Shown: in pieces, positions 26,898 through 34,955 of the stretch
Layout: every line of letters starts with the position of its first letter
Position numbering within the stretch: the stretch's first letter is position 1
Source: Sporocytophaga myxococcoides
GTDB lineage: Bacteria > Bacteroidota > Bacteroidia > Cytophagales > Cytophagaceae
Reading direction: 5' to 3'
Assembly: GCF_000775915.1 (NCBI RefSeq)
Contig: NZ_BBLT01000004.1
Span: 186,001 to 250,000 of the forward strand
DNA: 64,000 bases
Position numbers and translations under genes: made by a program
The notes under the pieces: model-generated
The model's database searches: none
What the model saw: the letters and a program-made list of their open reading frames with translations, nothing else
What the model was told of the DNA's origin: nothing

Positions 26898-28172
26898 TTA
26901 AATTTTTTGGGGTTGTAACTCTTCTTTTTCTTCGATCCTTTCGAATCTCGACAGCTTAAGCCCATACAGCGCGATGTAGAAGTAGCAGACAATCACAATC
27001 AGGAATGCGATTTTATAACTCACATATGAGAAGTTAATTACATTAAACGGAATGATAGCTCCTCCTACAATAGACATAATAAGAACTGACGATCCGTCTT
27101 CAGAAAATTTTCCAAGTCCGTTTACACCAAGTGTAAATATGGCTGGGAACAGTATTGAATTAAACAACCCAACTGCCACTATCATCCAGAAAGAGATTGT
27201 TCCCCCGGTTATCACCGATAATACAACCAACAGAATAGACATTCCCGCGCAAATTCCTACAGACTTTCTAAGACTAGTCTGCTGCAACAAAAAGCTGCCC
27301 ACAAAACGACCAACCATTGCAGCTCCCCAGTAATAGCTTACTGTATCTTTTGAAAAATCTGTCAGGTAATTCCCCAATGCCACTTCTGCTCCTACATACG
27401 CAAATATGGCAAAAGCTCCCAATCTAAGCTGAGGGAAGTGCATTACGTGACGTCTTCTGATCTGAGGCATCTTATTCGCCGGTTCAACTCCGGAGGTGTC
27501 GATCTGCGGTATTTGCACAAAAAACAGATATATCGCATACATTGTCATTCCAATGGCTACAAATAAATATGGATAATGTACATAAGGTGCTTCAATTAAA
27601 AATCTGTCAGCGCTTGAAATAATATTCTTGGTCTCTGAAGGAAGATCAATCATCATCCATAAAATTGGAGACGCAAGGATTGGGGCAAGAAATGCTCCAA
27701 GTGAATTAAAAGCCTGCATCAATACAAGGCGACTAGCGGCAGTTTTTATATTCGCTTTTAACAATAAGTTTTTCCATAATACAATGTAAAGATTAGCTCC
27801 TACCTGTAATATTGTAATACCGGCTGCTTGCATAAACAAAGCAGCAAGAAAGCATTCAAAATTTCTGAAATAAACTGCAAGAAAAAAGGTAATACATCCT
27901 AGACAGGACAGGACCCAACCTACCATGATTCCTTTTTTATACCCGATTTTTGAAATGAGATTTCCGGCCTGCAATGACACCACCAGATAAGTAGTAAAGA
28001 AAGTAAGGTTAATAAGTGTAGAAAGTGAATAATTTAAGTTAAAAATGTAGGCCAGATAATCTTTATAAACAAAATTAAGATTTGTGATAAAGCCCCACAT
28101 TAAAAAAAGAACGCCAAATGAAATTAATATTTGCAGGTTCTTACCTTTAAAACTATTACTATTATTTTCCAT
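26898..28172 (-). CDS. Sugar MFS transporter, FHS (fucose/glucose permease) type
   Basis: 424 aa inner-membrane major facilitator with about 12 hydrophobic helices. The N-terminal part ISFGVLFLMWGFITNLNFVYKDYL resembles the first helix of FucP/GluP-type FHS sugar:proton symporters (FFxWGFxTxLN). The C-terminal half has LFNSILFPAIFTLGVNGLG and VGGAIIPF, also typical of FHS permeases. Its start overlaps the end of the GH13 gene by 11 bp (28162-28172), so the two are translationally coupled. The context suggests uptake of the sugar released by, or feeding, the amylase-family enzyme. The exact sugar is not determined. Confidence 0.88.
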   Translation of the reverse strand: MENNSNSFKGKNLQILISFGVLFLMWGFITNLNFVYKDYLAYIFNLNYSLSTLINLTFFTTYLVVSLQAGNLISKIGYKKGIMVGWVLSCLGCITFFLAVYFRNFECFLAALFMQAAGITILQVGANLYIVLWKNLLLKANIKTAASRLVLMQAFNSLGAFLAPILASPILWMMIDLPSETKNIISSADRFLIEAPYVHYPYLFVAIGMTMYAIYLFFVQIPQIDTSGVEPANKMPQIRRRHVMHFPQLRLGAFAIFAYVGAEVALGNYLTDFSKDTVSYYWGAAMVGRFVGSFLLQQTSLRKSVGICAGMSILLVVLSVITGGTISFWMIVAVGLFNSILFPAIFTLGVNGLGKFSEDGSSVLIMSIVGGAIIPFNVINFSYVSYKIAFLIVIVCYFYIALYGLKLSRFERIEEKEELQPQKI

Positions 28173-29793
28173 TAATTTTCTTTAAGATCAAAATTTCAAA
28201 TGGCTCCAACTCTACTGCTATAGTTGAATCGTTTTCTTCTGTTTTTACTTCTAAAAAATTGTTGTTTGAATTTGAAGAAGTGCTTTTGATTTTTTCGAAA
28301 GCCCCAACATACCTTTCCTTCTCAGGTCTTACGAGTCCCTTTATCTTTTTGTTTGAAGAAAAATTACAAATAATCAGCATCAATTCAGACTCATACGTTC
28401 TTGAAAATGCTAATATACTTTTTTTATTACCGTATTTTACTCCCTTTGTTAATTCAAGAACTTCCAGGAGTTTGAATCCACCTTTGCTTAACGCTGGAAA
28501 TTGCTTTCGTATATTACTAAACTCCTGAATTTTTTTGAAATAAAAATTATCCTGCAAAAACAGGTCTTCAAATTGATTATCAAGCGCAAACATGGATTCT
28601 CTTACTGCATTATCTGATTTCCCACGACCATCAAGTCCTTGCTCTGTCCCGTAGTACAAGCATGGAATGCCTGGAAAGCAGAACAAAAATCCTATTCCAA
28701 ACTCAAATTGTTTCTCAGAAAGGTCTGCTGCAAAACGCTTTTTTACCTGCTGCCCCAACTGGTCATGATTGTCTAAGAAAGTAACCTTTGACTTTCCTTC
28801 GGAAAGTTTCTTTCTATGATTCATTAACTTTATAAACTGATCAGGATATGCATTCCCTCTTATCATTTCGGGCAATATGAAATGAAGAGGAAAATCTATT
28901 ACAGCGTTCAGCCCTGTGATTTCATTTAAAAATTCTTCTGCCAGATCATCTCCCGATGCCACCTCCGCAAAAAGAAAAAAATCCTGATGTCCTGCTTTCT
29001 CTGTATAGTCTCTTATACTTTCGACAAATTGCTTTAAGGCTGGTATTCCAAAATGTTTAGCAGCATCGATACGGAATCCATCCACTCCGATTTCCTTTAT
29101 CCAGTAAGTATATATTGACGCTAATAATTCCAAAACTTTGCGAGCTTCCGGTGAATGATCATTTCTGAAGCTTTTCAACTCAAAGATGTCCCCTTCCAAT
29201 GTTTCAGGGTATTCGTCAAAGTTGATGATACTACCTCTTCTGTTGTATAAACCAGGGTTTCTTAATTCTATTGGCACTGGCCACTCCCGTGACTTCCAGG
29301 CCCCAAATGTATAGACCTTACCTTTATCATATGTAGCAGAAGGTTCTTGATAGGACCAAATATCTCCAGAGTGATTCACCACCACATCCATAATTACTCT
29401 CAGATCTTTTTTATGACATTCATCAACCAATAATTTCAAATCTTCAAGAGAACCAAAACGAGGATCTACCTTTAAAAAATTCCTGATGGCATACCCATGA
29501 TATTTGTCATCGTTCTCGAGAAAAGGACTTAACCAGATAGCAGTACAGCCCAAGGCTTTTATATAATCAAGTTTGAGTAGAACTCCTTTGAGATTACCAC
29601 CACAAAAGGATTTCAACTTTTCTTCATCACCAAAACCAGTTCTTGAATCAATTGATGTTCTGTTCAAGCCATCATGAAAGCGATCCAGCATAATGAAATA
29701 AATAATCTCATCATCCCAGCTTCTGAAAATTGCCGATTGCTTACGAGGCGACACTTCTGAGTCCAGCTGTGTTATAGAAATTATCTTATCCAT
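28162..29793 (-). CDS. GH13 alpha-amylase-family enzyme
   Basis: 543 aa glycoside hydrolase family 13 enzyme without a signal peptide, so probably cytoplasmic. All four conserved regions are visible: DVVVNH (136-141), GFRIDAAKH with nucleophile Asp243, FLFAEV with acid/base Glu277, and FLDNHD (339-344). The opening IIYFIMLDRFHDG and the LSPFLENDDKYHGYAIRNF stretch are typical of amylase-type rather than branching enzymes. The C-terminal about 100 residues form the usual beta-sandwich domain C. It is coupled to the sugar permease downstream. Substrate is likely an alpha-glucan oligosaccharide or related glucoside. The family has many specificities, so I do not name one. Confidence 0.9.
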   Translation of the reverse strand: MDKIISITQLDSEVSPRKQSAIFRSWDDEIIYFIMLDRFHDGLNRTSIDSRTGFGDEEKLKSFCGGNLKGVLLKLDYIKALGCTAIWLSPFLENDDKYHGYAIRNFLKVDPRFGSLEDLKLLVDECHKKDLRVIMDVVVNHSGDIWSYQEPSATYDKGKVYTFGAWKSREWPVPIELRNPGLYNRRGSIINFDEYPETLEGDIFELKSFRNDHSPEARKVLELLASIYTYWIKEIGVDGFRIDAAKHFGIPALKQFVESIRDYTEKAGHQDFFLFAEVASGDDLAEEFLNEITGLNAVIDFPLHFILPEMIRGNAYPDQFIKLMNHRKKLSEGKSKVTFLDNHDQLGQQVKKRFAADLSEKQFEFGIGFLFCFPGIPCLYYGTEQGLDGRGKSDNAVRESMFALDNQFEDLFLQDNFYFKKIQEFSNIRKQFPALSKGGFKLLEVLELTKGVKYGNKKSILAFSRTYESELMLIICNFSSNKKIKGLVRPEKERYVGAFEKIKSTSSNSNNNFLEVKTEENDSTIAVELEPFEILILKKINGK

Positions 29794-29975
29794 TTTGCTC
29801 CCAGGAACATCTCTCTAGGTTCCAAGTATTTTGAGTGAAAGTAATACCTATGCTGATAATATAAAACATCAGATATCACTTTTTCCTAATTAAAATTCAC
29901 AAGAAAAAGTTATGATTTATTGGCAAGATAGAGCTCAATATTAATGAATCTTATGATAATGTTCTTAATTATAGT

Positions 29976-30004
29976 CAAAAAAAAGCGGGTTAATTAACCC
30001 GCTG
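29976..30004 (-). terminator. Terminator hairpin containing the epimerase stop codon
   Basis: AGCGGGTTAATTAACCCGCT is a perfect palindrome. On the minus strand it is followed by eight Ts. The TAA stop codon of the epimerase gene (complement at 29994-29996) sits in the middle of the palindrome, so termination signal and coding end overlap. Confidence 0.85.
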
Positions 30005-30944
30005 TAACTGATGAAAGTGAATTGAATGCAAATCTATCTTTAAATTCCAGTAAGTCTTGTTTCAGATCACTTTCCTGTATTTTATAATACGCATCCAGCT
30101 TTGAATCAGGGTTTACCTTTAATTCTCTGAGTGCAAGGTGCTGATTGATAAAAAGGAATTCAAGATCAGGGTATATTTCTTTCAAAATATCTACCAGATC
30201 TAATATTTCAACATTCTTATCAGTGAGGTTATAGATGTCAGATGGCACTTTTAATGTTCTCAGCTGAACCAATGCATCCACAACTTTTTTCACATGTATA
30301 AATGACCTTGCTTGCTTGCCTGACCCATGAATGGAAATTCTGTTGTTAAAATTCGCGTCAAACATAAATCTGTTGATTACAGAATCAAAGCGAATTGCGG
30401 GTGTATAACCATATACATTTCCACCTCTGAGGATTACGGTCTCGATTTTTTTACTAAGGCGTTGTACATGCTGTTCGGCCCTTAGTTTTGAAATACTATA
30501 GAAGGTTTTAGGATTAGGCTCAGTAGATTCATCTGCCAGGTTTTTAGAAGAACCATAAACTGAAGTACTACTCAGGTAGATAAATTTTGAAACCCTTTTT
30601 GTTTCTTCTACTGCATAAACAAGCTCTGCCGTTCCCCAGTTATTAACCTGCTCGAAGAAGTGAGAATCAATATTGGAAAATGGAGTAGAAACTCTTGCTG
30701 CGAGGTGATATACGACATCTATATCTTTCAGAACTTTTTTAATTTTTCTGGTATCCAGAATATCTCCAAACTCAAACTTCACTTTATCTCCTGCAATTCT
30801 GTTGCTGCTGCTGGTAAAAAGATTATAGTTTTCTCTTCCCAAATTATCATAAACGATAACTTTCTCAACATTCTTATCCTGGCTAAGCTGATAAACCAGT
30901 TCTGACCCAATATAGCCAGCCCCACCTGTTACTAATACATTCAT
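29994..30944 (-). CDS. NAD-dependent sugar-nucleotide epimerase/dehydratase
   Basis: 316 aa extended short-chain dehydrogenase. N-terminal Rossmann motif TGGAGYIGSE (Gly7 to Gly13), then YHLAARVS, the catalytic Ser in YLSSTSVYG and Tyr149-x3-Lys153 (YSISK). RGGNVYGYTPAIRFDSVINRF and the SFIHVKKVVDAL stretch fit the UDP-sugar 4-epimerase-like family, which acts in nucleotide-sugar pathways for surface glycans. The start codon overlaps the stop codon of the reductase gene by 4 bp (ATGA), so the two are co-translated, an unusual pairing. Exact substrate unknown. Confidence 0.88.
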   Translation of the reverse strand: MNVLVTGGAGYIGSELVYQLSQDKNVEKVIVYDNLGRENYNLFTSSSNRIAGDKVKFEFGDILDTRKIKKVLKDIDVVYHLAARVSTPFSNIDSHFFEQVNNWGTAELVYAVEETKRVSKFIYLSSTSVYGSSKNLADESTEPNPKTFYSISKLRAEQHVQRLSKKIETVILRGGNVYGYTPAIRFDSVINRFMFDANFNNRISIHGSGKQARSFIHVKKVVDALVQLRTLKVPSDIYNLTDKNVEILDLVDILKEIYPDLEFLFINQHLALRELKVNPDSKLDAYYKIQESDLKQDLLEFKDRFAFNSLSSVTAG

Positions 30945-31606
30945 TGCTTATTTATTAAATCCGTATTTAAACCACATTCTGTTTTCTTTAAGCCGAACCA
31001 TCTTCCCTCTCTCGAGTAAGATTCCAGATCAAACTTTCTTGTACACGGCTCACAGCCTATACTTAGATAACCTTTGGCCTCAAGGGGATGCCTTGGCAAT
31101 TTATGTTCTTTGATGTACAATTCAATCATCTTTGTTGTCCAGTCCAGCATAGGATGGAAACGAATTGTATTATGTGGGGCACTCTCCTCAATCTTAAAAG
31201 CCTTCCTCACGGCACTTTGATCTCCCCGTACTCCATTAATCCAGACATCCTTTTCAGCTAATACCGGCTCCAGTGGCTGGGTTTTATTCAGGAAACAGCA
31301 AAAATCAGGATCTGATGCAAACAGTAATCGACCATTAGCATCTTTTTGCATATGGCGAGGAGTAAACGAGCTTACTTCCTGAATATTCAAATTCATTAAT
31401 TCCGCCAGTTGATCTCTGTATTCTACAGTCTCAGGGAAATGATACCCTGTATTTATAAAATATACAGGTATTGTGTTGTCAATTTTGCTGAGAATATGCA
31501 AAAGAACAATACTGTGAGTCTGAAAAGAAGAAGTCGTGAACAACTTCAGATCCTTCTGAAGATATTCGTTTATCTTAATTTTTATTGATTCTATATCCAC
31601 GGCCAA
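30941..31606 (-). CDS. cysH: APS/PAPS reductase (CysH family)
   Basis: 221 aa adenylylsulfate-reductase-type enzyme of sulfate assimilation, which reduces activated sulfate to sulfite. It has the nucleotide-binding TTSSFQTHSIVLLHIL, INTGYHFPET, and the two iron-sulfur Cys pairs seen in APS-type reductases: Cys103-Cys104 (DFCCFLNKTQPL) and Cys185-x2-Cys188 (SIGCEPCTR). The C-terminal catalytic Cys211 is in ECGL. The four extra cysteines favour APS over PAPS as substrate. No ATG precedes the conserved part. Translation must begin at TTG (31606) or GTG (31600). It is the first gene of a two-gene unit with the epimerase. No cysD or cysN gene is near. Confidence 0.88.
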   Translation of the reverse strand: MAVDIESIKIKINEYLQKDLKLFTTSSFQTHSIVLLHILSKIDNTIPVYFINTGYHFPETVEYRDQLAELMNLNIQEVSSFTPRHMQKDANGRLLFASDPDFCCFLNKTQPLEPVLAEKDVWINGVRGDQSAVRKAFKIEESAPHNTIRFHPMLDWTTKMIELYIKEHKLPRHPLEAKGYLSIGCEPCTRKFDLESYSREGRWFGLKKTECGLNTDLINKQ

Positions 31607-31731
31607 CCAAATTTTATTCTGTGAATTTAGGAATTACCAGCAACTAAAAGAATTTTATTGAGGTTTTTTTTATAAAAACCAAAAAAAATTCTCCAATAGA
31701 AGCTTATGAAGATTTATTAGAGTATCTTTAT

Positions 31732-31761
31732 GGATCAAAGTAGATACAATTAAATTGATCC
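31732..31761. repeat. Short inverted repeat between cysH and the PTPS gene
   Basis: GGATCAA and TTGATCC are exact inverses with 16 bases between them. They lie in the 264-bp divergent intergenic region. It may be an operator or chance. Confidence 0.3.
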
Positions 31762-31838
31762 AAAACTAACATTTCGTTAAAGATAGGAACAAATTCACGT
31801 TTTTCCTGATTCCTGGATTCCCAGATTTAAATTGTAGT

Positions 31839-31846
31839 TATTTTTG
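31839..31846 (+). promoter_or_regulatory. Candidate -7 box for the pterin genes
   Basis: TATTTTTG matches TAnnTTTG exactly and is followed by GC, 25 bp before the start codon of the PTPS gene. No TTG stands at the best -33 distance, so only the -7 element is supported. Confidence 0.4.
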
Positions 31847-31870
31847 CGTAAATTCATATAACTGTTAAAC

Positions 31871-32281
31871 ATGAAAACTGCCGTCTACAGAAAAGAACAT
31901 TTTAATGCCGCTCACCGGCTATTTGTTCCCGAATGGTCTGAAGAAGACAATGACGCTTTATTTGGAAAATGTAACAACCCGAATTTTCATGGACATAACT
32001 ATGAGGTAATTCTTAAGGTCACAGGAGAAACTAATCCTATAACAGGATACGTTATAGACATGAAATTTTTAAGTGACCTGGTGCAGGAGCATGTAATTAA
32101 AAAATTTGACCACAAAAACCTGAATCTTGATACTGAGGAATTTAAAAACCTCAATCCAACTGCTGAGAATATTGCGATGGTAATCTGGACAAAACTCAGG
32201 GATAAAATTGATAAAAAGTACGATCTTAAGGTAATTTTATATGAAACAGAAAGGAACTTTGTTGAATACCCAGCTGATTAA
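31871..32281 (+). CDS. 6-pyruvoyl-tetrahydropterin synthase family protein (PTPS/QueD)
   Basis: 136 aa, T-fold enzyme that converts dihydroneopterin triphosphate. Zinc ligands His15 (FNAAHRL), His40 and His42 lie in GKCNNPNFHGHNY with the catalytic Cys34. VTGETNPITGYVIDMKFL and FDHKNLN follow. The GKCNNPNxHGHNY form and the GETNPITG segment resemble animal and Chlorobi PTPS (biopterin branch) as well as QueD (queuosine branch). It overlaps the GTP cyclohydrolase I gene by 41 bp, which supplies its substrate, so pterin synthesis is certain but the end product is not. No sepiapterin reductase or queC/queE gene is beside it. Confidence 0.92.
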   Translation: MKTAVYRKEHFNAAHRLFVPEWSEEDNDALFGKCNNPNFHGHNYEVILKVTGETNPITGYVIDMKFLSDLVQEHVIKKFDHKNLNLDTEEFKNLNPTAENIAMVIWTKLRDKIDKKYDLKVILYETERNFVEYPAD

Positions 32282-32933
32282 AGACCTGACTATTGAGGAG
32301 ATTGGAGACGATCATGTGCCTGGGTCCTATGAAACACCATTAAGATCAGATGCCTTTGAAATGAGCGATGAAGTTAAAATGCAGCTCATTGAAAACCATT
32401 TCAGAGAAATTATGACCATTATGGGTATGGACCTTAACGACGATAGTTTAAAAGGTACGCCCAAAAGAGTGGCTAAAATGTTTATTAAGGAGGTATTTAG
32501 CGGTCTGAACCCAGAAAACAGACCTAAAATAAAACTCTTCGACAATAAATTTAAATACAATGAGATGCTTGTGGAAAAAGATATTACCTTTTATTCATAT
32601 TGTGAGCATCACTTTGTACCTATTATCGGGAAAGCACACGTAGCTTATATCAGTTCGGGCAAGGTGATAGGGCTCTCTAAAATCAACAGAATAGTTCAGT
32701 ATTATTCAAAAAGGCCCCAGGTCCAGGAAAGACTTACAGTGCAGATTGCCAATGATCTAAAAGAAACACTGGAAACTGAAGATGTTGCGGTGATCATGGA
32801 TGCAAGTCACCTTTGTGTCGCCTCCAGAGGAGTAAGTGATACCAGCAGTAGAACAGTGACAGCTCATTATTCCGGGAAATTTAAGTTAGAAGCCGTTAAA
32901 GCTGAATTTCTTAACCATACAAAACAAGTTTAA
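32241..32933 (+). CDS. folE: GTP cyclohydrolase I
   Basis: 230 aa enzyme that opens GTP to dihydroneopterin triphosphate, the first step of folate and pterin synthesis. Conserved: LKGTPKRVAKMFIKEVFSGL, SYCEHHFVPIIGKAHVAYI with zinc ligand Cys121 and the His pair, GLSKINRIVQYYSKRPQVQERL, and ASHLCVASRGV with His190 and Cys192. The ATG at 32241 makes a 41-bp overlap with the PTPS gene. A shorter start inside or after the overlap would leave the catalytic domain whole, since the first 40 residues are not conserved. A hairpin terminator follows at 32944. Confidence 0.95.
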   Translation: MKQKGTLLNTQLIKDLTIEEIGDDHVPGSYETPLRSDAFEMSDEVKMQLIENHFREIMTIMGMDLNDDSLKGTPKRVAKMFIKEVFSGLNPENRPKIKLFDNKFKYNEMLVEKDITFYSYCEHHFVPIIGKAHVAYISSGKVIGLSKINRIVQYYSKRPQVQERLTVQIANDLKETLETEDVAVIMDASHLCVASRGVSDTSSRTVTAHYSGKFKLEAVKAEFLNHTKQV

Positions 32934-32943
32934 GAAAGAATCT

Positions 32944-32984
32944 AAAAAGGAGAAATTAAGCGTAAAACTTGTTTCTCCTTTTTA
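32944..32984 (+). terminator. Terminator after folE
   Basis: AAAAAGGAGAAA and TTTCTCCTTTTT form a 12-bp perfect stem around 16 bases, ending in a T-run. It lies 10 bp after the folE stop codon. Confidence 0.8.
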
Positions 32985-33159
32985 TTAATAATATAATTCT
33001 TGCCCCTCTTACTTTTCAACTTACCAGCTCATTTTTCATTCTTCAGCTGTACATGTAATTTTTAGTTCACTTTATATTTATCCTCCATTCGATAAAAATA
33101 TATAAAAATTAGATAATCAAGCATTTGCAGAAGTTCTTCCAATTTTATTACTTTGAAAT

Positions 33160-33609
33160 ATGAGGTTAGAAGATGAAATAAAACAAAAGGAATTCAAAAA
33201 TGAATTTCAGAAAACCGGAGTCAACATCATTTTTACCTTCAATTGGCTTGATGCAAGGACAAGAAGCTTTTTGAAGAATTATGATCTGACACCACAGCAG
33301 TACAACATACTTCGTATTCTCCGAGGGCAATATCCTAATCCATCCACTATCAATTTATTAAAGGAAAGAATGCTCGACAAGATGTCTGATGCATCAAGAC
33401 TGGTTGAAAGGTTGAGAGTTAAAGAGCTTCTTGAGCGTACTCCTTCTTCTGAAGACAGAAGGTCTGTAAATATTTTAATTTCGCAAAGAGGATTGGATTT
33501 ACTGGCGGACATAGATAAAAATTTTCATGAATATGAAAAAGTATTTAATTCTCTCACCATTGAAGATGCCACCATTTTAAACAAGCTTTTGGACAAACTG
33601 AGAGATTAA
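33160..33609 (+). CDS. MarR-family transcriptional regulator
   Basis: 149 aa winged-helix DNA-binding protein. The MarR fold is visible: N-terminal dimerisation helices (FTFNWLDARTRSFLKNYDLTP), QQYNILRILRG, the recognition region STINLLKERMLDKMSDASRLVERL, and the wing RTPSSEDRRSVNILISQRGLDLL. MarR proteins are usually repressors that respond to small molecules. The gene has its own terminator and no obvious divergent target next to it, so its regulon is unknown. Confidence 0.92.
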   Translation: MRLEDEIKQKEFKNEFQKTGVNIIFTFNWLDARTRSFLKNYDLTPQQYNILRILRGQYPNPSTINLLKERMLDKMSDASRLVERLRVKELLERTPSSEDRRSVNILISQRGLDLLADIDKNFHEYEKVFNSLTIEDATILNKLLDKLRD

Positions 33610-33650
33610 AAGAAAACAGCTTCGCATTCCATGGCGACGCTGTTTTCTTT
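33607..33650 (+). terminator. Terminator after the MarR gene
   Basis: AAAGAAAACAGC and GCTGTTTTCTTT form a perfect 12-bp stem that begins at the MarR stop codon. It may also serve the convergent gene at 33669. Confidence 0.8.
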
Positions 33651-33668
33651 ATAATTCCTGACTCCAAT

Positions 33669-34115
33669 TTATTTTTCGGTTCTTACTCTCACCTTCCATC
33701 TTTCAGCATATTCATTTCTGACAGGAGGCTTTGTATAAACTGGAAAATTGACTTCAAAACTCTCGCAGTCCAGAGTTTTATCTGCATTATGAATAAACAA
33801 CTTAATCTTGGCACTTTTAGCAAGCTTCCTAGCTCTGGCCAAAGCCAAAGATTTATTTTCCTCTACAAACAATAATTTAGCATCCACATCACATACCCCC
33901 CATCCAGACATATGCGGAATCAGGTGTATGGAATATTTCTGAATCTTGTTATTATCAGCCATAGTAAGATTCGCTTTTACTAAAGCCACCTCAAAACATA
34001 AATCCTTCTCAAATCCTTCCTCCATTAAACCATAAGCAAGTTTTATAGCTTTTGCTTTTATATCCTGCTTTAAAAAATTATAAAGTGCTGGAATTTTATA
34101 TTTTAGATTTTGCAT
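33669..34115 (-). CDS. DUF2188-type domain protein of unknown function
   Basis: 148 aa, no signal peptide. Residues about 60-115 (YSIHLIPHMSGWGVCDVDAK, SLALARARKLAKSAKIKLFIHNADK) resemble DUF2188, a small domain with an H-x-x-P-H-x-x-GW start and an ARxLAK helix. Residues 1-50 are helical. The function of the domain is unknown. The gene is single and convergent with the MarR gene. The DUF2188 call rests on pattern resemblance only. Confidence 0.75.
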   Translation of the reverse strand: MQNLKYKIPALYNFLKQDIKAKAIKLAYGLMEEGFEKDLCFEVALVKANLTMADNNKIQKYSIHLIPHMSGWGVCDVDAKLLFVEENKSLALARARKLAKSAKIKLFIHNADKTLDCESFEVNFPVYTKPPVRNEYAERWKVRVRTEK

Positions 34116-34411
34116 AGAATTAAGGGGTTAGAAATTTGGATCAATTATTAAACCTCAAAAAATAGCAATATGTTTATATTTTTTTCTAAATAAATGAGTT
34201 ATAATAATTGCTCTATTTCAGTTACTTTTTCATAAGAATAAAAATTAAGCATGAATAGTAATCGAAAAATGGCAGATTTGTATAAAAGCAAGACAAAAAA
34301 TATATTTAACCTAATATTCTAATTATTAAATATTTTAAGGATTTACCCTTACTTTTTTCTATATTTATAATTAAAGCAGGTTACAATATGCTTATATAAA
34401 GTATATAAACT

Positions 34412-34954
34412 ATGAAAGATAGTGAGATTTTAGAGAAGATACGAAAACGAGATGAATCTGCACTAGACTATCTTTATAAGAAGAACTATAAAATGATGGT
34501 CAAAATGATCATCAGAAATAATGGTTCTGAAGAAGAAGCCAAGGACATATTTCAGGATGCCTTGATTGTAGTCTGGCAAAAAGCATATTCACCGGAATTT
34601 GTTTTATCTTCTAAACTTAGTACTTACATATACAGTATATGCCAGAACCTCTGGAGAAAAGAGCTTGAAAGAAAAAGCAGGCTTACAGGGGAACAACCGG
34701 TTGAAAAAGGTGAAAGTTATGACCTTGACAAACAGGAAAGGGCAAATATTATCAACAAATGTATTGAAGATCTCGGAGAAACTTGCCGGAAGATTCTGAC
34801 ATACTACTATTTTGATGATCTGTCAATGAACGATATTGCTGAAAAACTTGGTTTTGCCAATGCTGATACTGCAAAGACAAAAAAATACAAGTGTAAAAAA
34901 GAATTAGATAATAAAATTAAATCTTTATATACCGCTAAAGATTTTTTGGACTAA
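34412..34954 (+). CDS. RNA polymerase sigma-70 family (ECF-like) factor
   Basis: 180 aa. Region 2 is visible at about residues 20-90 (LDYLYKKNYKMMVKMIIRNNGSEEEAKDIFQDALIVVWQKA, LSTYIYSICQNLWRKEL) and region 4 near 115-165 (CRKILTYYYFDDLSMNDIAEKLGFANADTAKTKKYKCKKELDNKI). There is no region 3 domain, as in ECF sigma factors. Only 1 bp separates it from the membrane protein downstream, which is the usual place for an anti-sigma factor. The signal it answers to is unknown. Confidence 0.9.
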   Translation: MKDSEILEKIRKRDESALDYLYKKNYKMMVKMIIRNNGSEEEAKDIFQDALIVVWQKAYSPEFVLSSKLSTYIYSICQNLWRKELERKSRLTGEQPVEKGESYDLDKQERANIINKCIEDLGETCRKILTYYYFDDLSMNDIAEKLGFANADTAKTKKYKCKKELDNKIKSLYTAKDFLD

Positions 34955-34955
34955 T

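Noticed and set aside
31655-31690. Hairpin GGTTTTT...AAAAACC as terminator
   Set aside because: It lies between two divergent genes with no gene ending there and is mainly A/T runs. Likely chance.
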